DNA of 64,000 nucleotides from Sequoia sempervirens (taxonomy: Eukaryota > Streptophyta > Pinopsida > Cupressales > Cupressaceae). The notes below the pieces were generated by a model. That model saw only the letters and a program-made list of their open reading frames with translations. It was not told the DNA's origin and made no database searches. The stretch is from assembly GCA_007258455.2 (NCBI GenBank), contig VDFB02047230.1, positions 155,207,525-155,271,524 on the forward strand. The letters run 5' to 3'. Of the stretch, positions 24,501 to 34,698 are shown one piece after another; position 1 is the stretch's first letter, and every line of letters begins with the position of its first letter. A program made the position numbers and the translations under genes.

Positions 24501-25540
24501 AAAGGCATGTCCATCTCACTCTTAAAAACAACTGTAATAACAAGTAAAGAGTGCATGGCTAAACCCACAACAACACATCGTAAGCACCACATCAACCAAT
24601 TCAAGGCTCAACATAACAATTTAACATATTTTACCAAGAAGATTGCCAATAACCACATTACACAAAGGACTTCAATTTAATCAATCAATCACAGTAAAAT
24701 TATAAACTTAAACCCTAATGTTTACTTATATTACTTATTTTAAAAAAGTATGGAACTACCTATTCACATTTGATAAGAGCATCAAATTAATTAATACTAA
24801 TTAATAAGTAGATCTTATATACATAAAGAGTTTTTCTTTCTTTATTAGATTCCATAATTCCCAATAAACATTACTATCCAAATTGTTAAAGATATCTATT
24901 TCTTTTACATTAAAAATTTAAGAAATGATTTAACAAATTATAGAAATAGTTTGTTTATTAACCTAATAACTTTCATCAAGATTAGATTTTAACCATCTTC
25001 TCAGTCACTAACTTGAGACATTCCAAATTTGCCTAACTTGGTTGGGTGAATAATAACACTTTTCAGGTAGACTCCTCCTGAACAATACACCATAATACAA
25101 TTAATAATGGTATCTATCTAATACTATCTTTGTTCTATGTTTTAATGTAGAAAATCCTATCCTCTATCAAGAAACAATAATAATGACCTTCCTAACAAGA
25201 ATCATATAGTGTCATGAAGTCTTCTCCTTCCTAATGATGTTTTCCTTATGATAAGGTTAGTTGGAGTATAAGCAATCAATATAAGAAATATTTTCTAAAT
25301 TATCTCATCAAAGCAATCCTAATCAATAAAGATAAAGTTTAACCAAAAGTCCCAATAAAATATACTTAATGTTAAGCCAACTAGAGAGTCTTCATTTTCA
25401 ACTCTTCTAGTATACAAATCAAAATAAGGATCATCCTACTCTAATCCTTCTAAGGTAAAGTAACAAAATAGCTTCAATATTGAAGGCATAACTTCAAAAT
25501 CCTTAAATTATTAAATGCAAAGTGTTTCAAATTGAATTAG
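21529..25540. other. No gene recognised; contains an 88-bp tandem duplication
   Basis: AT-rich non-coding DNA. A tandem duplication is visible: AAATTATTCATTTTAAGTTA at about 22171 recurs as AAATTATTCATTTGAAGTTA near 22260, and both copies continue with CCTCATCATGA and GACATTATAA. A motif TTGTAAGTTAACTTGCACAT near 23600 recurs near 34075, so the two regions share LTR-derived sequence. The hydrophobic frame on the reverse strand at 24332-24604 has no supporting signal. Confidence 0.55.
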
Positions 25541-25559
25541 GTAGGCAACACCCAAAATT

Positions 25560-26065
25560 GATAGTGGCACATTACTCAATATTACATATTGACATACTTT
25601 TCACTTAAGCTATCACAATGGATTAAATTGAGTAAGTCCAAAAATTGGATGTGGTATATTACTCGATATTACACATTAATATGCGTTTAATGGAACTGAA
25701 CATGGAGTTTTCTATAAGATCCAGAACAATCACAATTGATTAAATTGAGTAAGTTCCAAATTTGGATGTGTTATATTACTCAATATTACACATCAACATG
25801 TCTGCCAAGGAACTAACTTAGAGTTTAATGTGAAGTGCAGAATACTTAGTCTAAACTTTGAATGTGGAACATTACTCAATACTATACGTAAACATAACTT
25901 ACAAAGAGATTTGAACCTAGAATTTCCTATAAAAGGCCCAATTATTTATCCCATGGGCTCTATACATTTAAATATTTCCTAAACTTGAATATTGTAAACT
26001 ACTCGATATTAACATATCTTTTAAGGATTTATACTAGGAATTTGCTATAAAAGCCTCAACTATTT
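25560..26065. repeat. Degenerate tandem array, five units of 87-127 bp
   Basis: The core ATTACTCAATATTACACAT or close variants starts at 25571, 25658, 25775, 25871 and about 25998. Units also share GATTAAATTGAGTAAGT and TTTCCTATAA-type words. Spacings of 87, 117, 96 and about 127 bp show that the units have gained and lost sequence. It lies directly upstream of the PPR remnant. Confidence 0.7.
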
Positions 26066-26389
26066 ACCAGTTGATGTTATCACAATTGAGCAAGGAAAGC
26101 ACGCTACATTTTCTTGTGGGACGGTTGTCTGAGATAGCTCAAGTTTGAGCTGACCACTCTCACATGAATTCTCATTTATATTTTAATCTTGCACTATCTT
26201 ATCAAAACAAAGGGATTGTGACACCAATGGCCACAACTACATGCATCAGTGAAGGAAAACCAGAGGCCACGTTATTTGCGTCACCATTCTTTGGGCTGGA
26301 ACAGGTACGAGAAGAGCCGGGAGATCCTGAGAGCTCTCTCTCAAATTTGTAAAGGCAAAGGGACATGCAACTTGGACTTGTAAAAAGGA

Positions 26390-26960
26390 CTTAAAAAAAA
26401 CTTTTAGGCAAATGCAATTGGCAGATGTAAAGCCAAGCTCCACAACCGTAGCTAGTGTTCTCCCAGCCTGTGCCAAAATGGGCACTTTGGAACAGGGTAA
26501 GAATATCCATCATAACACAATGGAATGGGAATTTGGTCAGATATTAAAGCTACAAGAGCATCAGTAAATAGGTAAGCAAATTGTGGAAACATAGATAAGG
26601 GACGTGCATTGTTTGATAGAGTGCCTCAAGGAGTTATCATCTCTTGGAATGCAATGATTCCTGGTCCTGCACAAGGGGATGGAACAAGGTATTTAAAAAC
26701 TTTCAAGCAAAAGTAATGGCGGGTGAAAATCAACACCATAACAAGGACTAAAATGAGTGTAGGATTACTCATAATGTAATTGCAAAAAAAAGGCTTTATA
26801 AACATTTAAGCAATTGCGATTGGCAGATGAAGACATCCCAATAGGGAGTGCAGAGACTATAGAATAAGCACTAAGTGGTTTATTAAAAATGCTTAACAAA
26901 CTTTCAGGCAAATGCTATAGGCAAGTATGACGCTACTTCTACAAGGCATCTGCCAAGGAA
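26390..26960 (+). pseudogene. PPR protein gene remnant
   Basis: Fragments of plant pentatricopeptide repeats of the PLS kind appear in order: FRQMQLADVKPSSTTVASVL then PACAKMGTLEQGKNIH from 26401, and, after frame changes, CGNIDKGRALFDRVPQGVI then ISWNAMI from 26582. Weaker copies of the FRQMQLA block start near 26690, 26797 and 26910. Such proteins bind organellar RNA for editing or processing. Here stops and shifts occur every 30-60 codons and neither a transit peptide nor an E/DYW tail is present. It is a scrap of an ancient PPR copy, possibly a retrocopy because no intron is evident. Confidence 0.8.
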
Positions 26961-27293
26961 GCTAAAGGTAACAGATTTTCGTATTGAGCTTTGGGATTGC
27001 ATAGGAAACAATACAAAGCATGTTAGCCAAACTGTGAATGGAGGGTGCAAGAAAATAACCCCAGGCGAAACTCACGCCGAAAACATCAATGTAAGGAATC
27101 TATATACCCTATGCAGAGGGAGAAAGTATGCTCTGTGAAATTGTCCTAATTAATGCAATTTTTGATATGGCAACAATATTTATTTTCAGGCATAGATATC
27201 TACTTCGCATGACAAAAGTCTTAACTCCTAAAATGTAACGATTGCACATAAACTTTCTAGCACTGCTTATGGCTCTGAGTGCCACGGAACTAT

Positions 27294-27298
27294 TATAC
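27294..27298. repeat. Target-site duplication TATAC of the Copia element
   Basis: TATAC at 27294-27298 matches TATAC at 33113-33117, directly after the 3' LTR. One extra T separates the left copy from the TG start of the 5' LTR. Five bases is the size made by Copia integrases. Confidence 0.75.
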
Positions 27299-27299
27299 T

Positions 27300-27876
27300 T
27301 GTTGGAATATCTAATTTAGAGTTGCAATAGGAAAATGCATTAAATGCCCCATCCGATGAAATCAAATTTGGTCTTTCCCCCTTGTCGTGTCTGACCACCT
27401 TGCTGGACAGCAACAAATTAATTGTGGTGGTTGAATTTGAATTGAAGCCAATTTTTGGAAAGGAAACAAAAGACAAAGGAGAATAGAATGTTACATTTTG
27501 TAGAAGTAGAAAAGGCGAGGAGATAGAAAGGTTTTTGCAGCAGCAACAAAAGGGAATATTGATGTCAGGAACCATGAAGTGAAAGTTCGGGGAGGAACAC
27601 TATAGTAGCGAGAGGACATTGACGGTGCTCGGTGCTCTGGAATGTTTCCAGCACACAACGTGTACACAAAAGGAAGATGCTACAAAAACTAGCACAGTTT
27701 TTTGTATGAAGCATGTACAACTTTGCTCTAAGTTTTTGTCAATAAAGTTTTGAATGTAATCCTTTTGATGAAATAGAAAATTGAATATAAATATTTCTAT
27801 CTACTTGTGTTTGTTTCCCTTTATTTGTGCATGTCTTCATTCTTTTCCCACTATAGTTGGGTTTGTTTTCCCAACA
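27300..27876 (+). repeat. 5' LTR of the Copia element
   Basis: 577 bp, TGTTGG...CCCAACA. It contains AATAAAGTTTTGAATG near 27741, a plausible polyadenylation context at the R region, also found in the 3' LTR in slightly changed form. Confidence 0.92.
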
Positions 27877-28047
27877 GTTAATTTACCCTAAGTTTTGGGC
27901 ATTCAATTTTTGAAGCCCTAGCTTAGTTCCTAGGTGCAGTTACAGAACTTTAGTTTCTGGGTATTTGGGAAAGCCCTAGTTTTCTAGGCAGTGAAGAAAA
28001 GCCTAGATTTTATCTGGGTATTTGTAGTTCTTCCCCCATTTAGCAAA

Positions 28048-31000
28048 ATGGTTGGAGGAGACAATAGGAGTTGGCAGCAGCCACCTATATTTGATGGAAA
28101 AAATTATGATGTCTGGGCAAAGAAAATGAAAACCATTTTAGTAGCAAATGATTTGTGGGAATTAGTAGCAAATGGGTTCACAGATGTGACTAACCCAAAT
28201 GCATTTGCAGCATTGAGCAATGCTCAAAAGAACCAGATTGAAGGAGACAAGGAAAAATGATGCCAAAGCCCTTAGTCTGATTGAGGCAGCCTTGACAGAG
28301 GCTATCTTTCCTCGAATAGCAACAGCTAGTTATGCAAAAGAAGCATGGGAAATACTTCAAACCACCTGCAAAGGGTCTGAAAAAGTTAGGTCAGTGAAAC
28401 TCCAGTTGCAAAGGAGAGAATTTGAGACCATGCAGATGAAGGACAGCGAGTCCATTTTAGATTTTCATACAAGGGTTTCCACCTTGATTAACCAATTGAG
28501 GATAAATGGAGAAACCATGGAAGAGCAAAAGATTGTGGAGAAGATTCTCAGAAGTTTACCCACAAAATTTGACCTGGTGGTTATTGCCATAGAAGAGGCA
28601 AAGGACCTCTCAACATTATCAGTTGATGAGTTAATGGGTTCACTTCAAACCCATGAGCAGCACCTAAATAGGTCTGCAAATTCTTCCCAGGAGCAAGCCT
28701 TCAAAGCACAAGAAAATTTGAGAGGCAAGGGAAGAGGAAGAAATGGCAGAGGAAGAGGTCAAAGAGGTAGAGGCATAAGCAAATCTGGAAGAGGAGGCTC
28801 AAACAGTTAGGAGGAGGCAAGCACCTCCCAATCAGACTTCCAAAACACAAAGAAAAATAGCAGCTCAAATCAAAGATCTGATAAGAGCAATGTGCAGTGT
28901 TACTACTGTCACAAGTATGGTCACTATGCAAGTGAATGCAGGAAGAAACAACGTGACCAAGGGAGTCAAAATGAAAACATAGCAAATAAGAACAAGGCTA
29001 AAAATGAAAAACAGTCTCAAGTGTTCATTGCATGCAATCTTGTAGAACAAGGCAGTGCTAAAGTTTGGTACTTGGAAAACGGCTATAGCAACCACATGAG
29101 TGGTAACATAAATTTATTTGCCTCCATTGATCACAACATCAAGTTTGAAATCAAAATGGGCAACAATGAGGAAGTTCTAGTTATGGGCAGAGGCATAGTG
29201 TGCCTACAAACCAAACATGGTGAAGAAAGACAACTTCATGATGTCTTTTATGCCCCAGGAATGAAACACAATCTCTTGAGCATTGGACAGATGGTCCAAA
29301 ATGGATATAGAGTGCTAATGGAGAAAGCAAAATGCATCATCTATGACAGAGATGGAAGTAAGAAAGTTATGGTAGTGGTTCGAATGACAAAAAACTGAAT
29401 GTTTCCCCTCAAAATTCAAATCTCAGCACAGTCAACAGGCTTGCAACAGTCAGCCTTCAAAACAGTCATCCAAGACCCATCCAAGCTTTGGAATTTGAGG
29501 TATGGGCATCTAAGTTATTCTAGTTTAAATCTTTTAGCTAAAAAGGATATGGTTAGGGGCCTACCAGCAATTGTAGAGCTCGATGGAAAGTGTGAAGCAT
29601 GCATCCTAGGTAAACAACATAGGCAACCTTTTCAATCAGGGCATTCTAGGAGAGTTAGAGCACCATTAGAGTTGGTGCATTCAGATTTGTGTGGTCCCAT
29701 GAAGACCCCAACCCTAGGAGGAAATGTTTATTTTATGACACTCATAGATGACTATAGTAGAAAAATCTGGGTGTATCTTTTGAAGAACAAATCAGATGCA
29801 TTTGAGAAATTCAAAGAGTTTAAGGCCTTGGATGAAAAGCAAAGCGACCATTATATCAAAGTCCTCAGAACGGACAGAGGGGGAGAGTATATCTCTCAAG
29901 AGTTTATGAATTTTTGCAAGTCTTATGGTATTCAGAGACAACTCACAACTTGGTGTAGTCCACAACAAAATGGAGTGGTTGAAAGGAAGAATAGAACCAT
30001 CACGGAGATGGCAGCAAGCATGTTGAAGGCAAAAGGTTTGTCCAATGAGTATTGGGGTGATGTTGTAGCAACAACAGTCTACATTTTAAATAGGTGCCCC
30101 ACAAAGGTCATTCGTGATAGAATCCCACAAGAAGCGTGGATGAAATGCAAATGGAGTTTTGACCATTTGAGAATATTTGGATGTGTGGCATATGCACTCG
30201 TGCCAAAAGAGAAAAGGCAGAAATTTGATGACAAAGGTGAAAAATGCATTTTCATAGGCTATAGTGAAGAATCCAAAGCCTACAGGTTGTATAATCCCAT
30301 CACCAAGAAAGTGGTAATCAGTAGGGACGTTGAATTCATTGAAAATGAGTCATGGGATGGAACAGTTGATAGCAATACATGTATTTTTGTTTCAATACCT
30401 CTTGAGGATGAAGAAGCTGCAGAAGGGAGATGCTCCAAAACTTTACAGCAAAGTAATAGTTTAGAAAACAACAGCAGTAGCTCCAGAAACTTTCAATAGG
30501 GAAGTTGCTCCGGAAACTTCCAGCATGGCAGATGCTCTAGAAGTTCACAACAACAGTCTTCTTCATCAATCCAACAATCAAGTAGCTCCGAAAATTCTGA
30601 TCCTACGCTTGCATCTTTGATGCCGTGGAAGACAAGAAGCGCGAGGGAAATTTATGACAGCGAAAGGTATGATGACTTTGATGAGAATTCGGATTTTTCT
30701 ATGTTTTCTTATAGTGATCCAATGTATTTTGAAGAAGTCGTGAAAGAAGAAAAATGGTGTAACACCATGGATGAAGAAATGGACGCTATAGTGAGAAACA
30801 AAACATGGTAGCTCACTGATTTACCCAAAGAGAAATCGGTCATTGGAGTTAAGTGGGTCTATAAGACCAAATGCACTGTTGATGGTAAGATTGAAAGACA
30901 TAAAGCAAGGCTAGTTGTTAAGGGATACAAACAACAGCCTGGAAGAAACTATGATGAAACATATGCACCAATTGCAAGGCTGGAAACAGTGCGGGTAGTC

Positions 31001-32469
31001 TTAGCAATTGCAGCTCAACACAAATGGAAAGTATTACAAATGGATGTGAAATCAGCCTTCTTGAATGGAGTGCTAAAAGAAGAGGTGCACGTGGAGCAGC
31101 CACCTGGCTACGAAGTCCCAGGGAAAGAAGACAAGGTCTACAAGCTCCAAAAAGCTCTTTACGGGCTTAAACAAACACCACGGGCATGGTACAACAGAAT
31201 TGATTCATATCTTCTGAGCAATGGCTTTAGCAAAAGTGGTAGTGAGCCCACACTCTACATCAAGGCAACCAATGGTGAGATTCTTATCGCTGTTCTATAT
31301 GTAGATGATTTAATTTTCACAGGAAATAGTAATCTTTTTATTGCTGATTTCAAAGAGGTAATGAAAAATGAGTTTGAAATGACAAATCTAGGTTTGCTAA
31401 AATATTTCCTAGGCATAGAGGTCCAACAAACAGATCATGTCATCTTTATTTCACAAACAAGTTATGCTAAACAAATCTTGAAAAGATTTAGAATGTTGAA
31501 CAACAAACTAGCCCCAACCCCAACAGCTATAGGTTTGAAATTAAGCAAAGAGGACATCAATAATAATGTTAACCCAACCCTCTACAAGAGCATGGTTGGA
31601 AGCCTCATGTATTTGACAACAACAAGACCAGATTTGATGTACGCGGTAAGCCTAATTTCTAGGTTCATGGAGCAACCTAAGGACACACACTGGCAAGCAG
31701 GAAAAATAATTCTAAGGTATGTCAATGGCACGAAAGGCTATGTCATTATGTACACCGCCTCAAATGAGTTTCAGTTGGTTGGGTACACAGACAGTGATTG
31801 GGCAGGAAATGTAGATGACAGGAAGAGCACTTCGGGAGATTTGTTCCACATGGGTTTAGAAGCAATATCATGGGCATCAAAGAAGCAACCCATAGTTTCA
31901 CTCTCCACAGCCGAAGCAGAATACATAGCAGCAAATGCAGTAGCTGTCAGGCTATTTGGCTTAGAAGAATCCTTGCAGATTTGAATGAGCAACAAGAAGA
32001 TGGTACAACCATATTTTGTGACAACGTATCTTCTATTGCATTAACGAAGAACCCCGTCTTTCATGGGCGAAGCAAGCATATCGAAATTCGATATCATTTC
32101 ATAAGAGAGTTGGTTGAGCATAGAGAGATTCAACTTCATTATTGCAGATCTGAGCAGCAACTCGCTGATATTTTTACAAAGGCATTATCAAAAGAATCCT
32201 TTGAATGCCTAAGGAATAGGCTTGGTATGCAAGAATGCTTTGAAACTTTGGTTCTGGAAAGCTCAGAAAAGTGCATATGCTCTGGAACTTTGGTTCTAGA
32301 AAACACAGAAAAATGCAGCACAGAAAAGCGCATATGCTCCGGAACTTTGGTTCTGGAAGACACAGAAAAGCGCAGGTACTCTGGAACTTCAGAAGACAGT
32401 TCCAGAATGCAAAACAAATGCACACAGGCTTGCTCCGGAAACTTTGCATCGGTGCTTCAGAACTTTTGA
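28048..32469 (+). pseudogene. Copia gag-pol polyprotein, broken
   Basis: The likely start is the ATG at 28048 (MVGGDNRSWQQPPIFDGKNY), typical of Copia gag; a frameshift near 28250 moves to the frame that carries the rest. Domains: UBN2-type gag (to about 28700), RG-rich basic stretch, zinc knuckle CYYCHKYGHYASEC (28895), protease, GAG-pre-integrase (about 29480-29640), integrase with its three acidic residues (VHSDLCGP, LRTDRGGEY, VVERKNRT), RT (30830-31680) with intact YVDD near 31300, RNase H (YTDSDWAG, STAEAEY, CDN). Damage: the protease DSG is replaced by ENG (YLENGYSNHM), the first zinc-binding His before integrase is Asn, stops stand at 28808, 29396, 30497 and 30809, and a one-base shift near 31955 splits RNase H. 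The tail after RNase H holds repeats of CSGTLVLE. Confidence 0.93.
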
Positions 32470-32490
32470 TCTGTTGCTTCAGAAGTTTTA
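30432..32490 (+). repeat. Scattered micro-repeat GCTCCGGAAACTT in the Copia pol
   Basis: Variants of GCTCYGGAAACTT occur at 30432, 30480, 30507, 30534 and 30585 in the linker between integrase and RT, and again at 32279, 32336, 32378, 32432, 32454 and 32476 in the tail after RNase H. The LTRs contain the related GCTCYRGAATGTTTCC (about 27638 and 32867). Within the tail a longer unit (TCTGGAACTTTGGTTCT) is tandemly repeated. Confidence 0.7.
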
Positions 32491-32525
32491 AATGATGATA
32501 GAAAAAATATTTCGAAATTAAGAAG

Positions 32526-33112
32526 TGTTGGAATATCTAATTTAGAGTTGCAAGAGAAAATGCATTAGATGCCCCATCCGATGAAATCAAATTTGGTCTA
32601 TTCCCTCCTTATGTTAATAAACCACCTTCTTTGAATGCTAACAGAATTAATTGTGGTGGTTGAATTTGAATTGGGCACCAGATTTTGGAAAGGTAACAAG
32701 AGACAAAAGAAGAATATAATGTTTTATTTTGTAGACAGAGAATGAGAAGGAGACAGAGATAGAAAGTTTTGCAGTAGCAACAGAAAGATAGAATGTTCAG
32801 CAGAACTACAAAAGTGAAAGTTCAGGAGAACTTGCAGTAGCAGAGGACATTGAAAGTGCTCTAGTGCTCCAGAATGTTTCCAGCATGCAGCAGCAGCACA
32901 CAAAAGGAAGATGCTATAGAACTAGCATAGTTTTTGTATGAAGCATGTACAGAGCTCTCGCTCTGAGTTTTTGTCAATAAATTTTTGAATGTAATCCTTT
33001 TGATGAAATAGAAAATCGAATATATATTACTTTATGTCTCCTTTTGTTTTTCTCCTTTATTGTTGTGTGTTTTCATTCTTTGCCCACTATAGTTGGGTTT
33101 CTTTTCCCAACA
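32526..33112 (+). repeat. 3' LTR of the Copia element
   Basis: 587 bp, same ends as the 5' LTR. Its first 70 bases are nearly identical to the 5' copy; the middle is clearly diverged, including changes around 32620-32650 and 32760-32850. Confidence 0.92.
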
Positions 33113-33117
33113 TATAC

Positions 33118-34055
33118 CACTCTTTAAGAACATTTTTTACAATAGAGATGTGTAGAAATGGGCTTAAATAATTATTAGAATCTGAGAAGCACATTATTCC
33201 ATCAAATGTATAGAATGTAGGATGGATGCAAAACATTAGATGGTAATATACCTAAGCGTATGAAATAAATTATAGAAAGGAAGTCACTTTCGTGTTCTTT
33301 GATTTATGTAGATGAAGTATCATATCTTACAAGTGAAAATGGTCATCTATAATAGTTATACCTTGTTCAAATTTAAGAATCAATTGATGTTTGTCTCTCG
33401 ATCTTGTATGGATTCTTTGATATCCTCCTTCCTCCCATTTCCTTCATCCTCCCTCTTTATAGTGCTGAAATCTCCTTGAAACGTATCACTCCTCCATTTC
33501 TGCTCCCCATTTCCAGCATAGGATAAAGTTTTTTAGATACTCCCCCCAACTTTTTTTTCCAAAACCAAAAACATTTTGAAGGAGAAGGAGAATGTCGGTT
33601 ACACCTGATAACTAACTAACTAACTAATTAAAGTGAATTTTTAATTTATTAAATTAATAGTTAAAACTGTTCAAAGCATTCTGTTAAAATATAATTTGGG
33701 TAAATATAAGTAATACCCAAATCTCCCACAGTAAAACCATTTACTGCCATTTAATTAATTATATAGTCCAATTTATAATATTTATTTATTTACCTTATTA
33801 TTTTTACCTTTATATTTGTGTCATATTAATCTATTATATTATATTATTTCATTAAGTTCTAAATTTATCTTATACCGTGGCTTTTAATAAATACATTTAT
33901 ATTAATTGACAAAGTGTCCTTTTGACCTAATAATTTATTTTAATGCAACAAATAATCCCCAAGCATAACTCAAACGATTTAAATTGAATAAACCAAATAC
34001 CATACAGACAATACTGACCAATCAAACTAGCATTATTGATAGGGTGAATTATGGG
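33118..34055. other. No gene recognised
   Basis: Very AT-rich sequence with TTTATTTATT and TAATTAATTA words and no coding signal. It may include part of the LTR whose start is at 34684. Confidence 0.5.
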
Positions 34056-34059
34056 GGGG

Positions 34060-34684
34060 ACGACACATGAAGTTTTGTAAGTTAACTTGCACATAAAGTC
34101 TTGTGAGTTTTTTATAAGGAAGAATATTCCTTTCTTTTCAAATGAGTGAAGAAAGAGAATATTCTTTAGGATATTCTCATGGGTGAGGGAAATATATATT
34201 TAGTTAATTAAAACCAAATTTTAATGTGCAAAAGGGGGAAAGAATATTCCTTTTACAGGAATGTGCAAAGGAGGAATATTCTCTTGCAAGTGGGGGGAAT
34301 TAGATTTATTAGTAATTGATAATTAAAACAATGTTAATTATGCAATTTTTAGAAGAATTACATGATATTCATTAAATAAATGATTTAATGAAAAGGGGAA
34401 AAGGTGATGACATTTAATTAAATAACTTAGCGTCATTTAATTAAATAATATGACTTTAGGGATTAACTTAAATAATTCATTTAATTTAATTTAATAAGAT
34501 GAAATGCTAGCATGAAAGGGGGTTAATTATCTTGATTAGGTCAATTAAATTAATAGATGAAAATAAGACAATTAATTAAATAGCTAGGCTAATTTAATCA
34601 ATTAAGCGAAAAGAGGATGGGTTTTAGGACGAAATGATGTTAGTTAGCCAATGTGATCCATTGAGACGTTTTTAAGTGTCTACA
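34060..34684 (-). repeat. Start of a Gypsy 3' LTR, reverse strand
   Basis: On the reverse strand a polypurine tract, AAAGAGGGGTGAAA (34698-34685), is followed directly by TGTAGACACTTAAAAACGTC, which looks like an LTR start (TG). This is the expected 3' end of the reverse-strand Gypsy element whose gag lies at 38.1-39.6 kb. The lower boundary is not defined; the coordinate given is a minimum estimate, and no CA end or target duplication could be fixed. Confidence 0.5.
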
Positions 34685-34698
34685 TTTCACCCCTCTTT

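Larger units (their letters stand above)
27300..33112 (+). mobile_element. Complete but inactive Ty1/Copia retrotransposon, 5.8 kb
   Basis: Both LTRs (27300-27876 and 32526-33112), a 5-bp target duplication and a full gag-protease-integrase-RT-RNase H order define the element. The LTRs begin TGTTGGAATATC and end CCCAACA. They match closely at their ends but differ by many substitutions and small indels inside, so the insertion is old. The base run after the 5' LTR (GTTAATTTACCC) does not resemble the tRNA-iMet primer site used by the other Copia LTRs here, and the purine tract before the 3' LTR is weak (AAGAAG). Coding damage makes it non-autonomous. Integrase before RT is the Copia signature. 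Confidence 0.92.

Noticed and set aside
24332..24604. Hydrophobic reverse-strand frame resembling a membrane protein
   Set aside because: Hydrophobicity follows from AT-rich composition; no homology-like pattern or neighbouring exon was seen.
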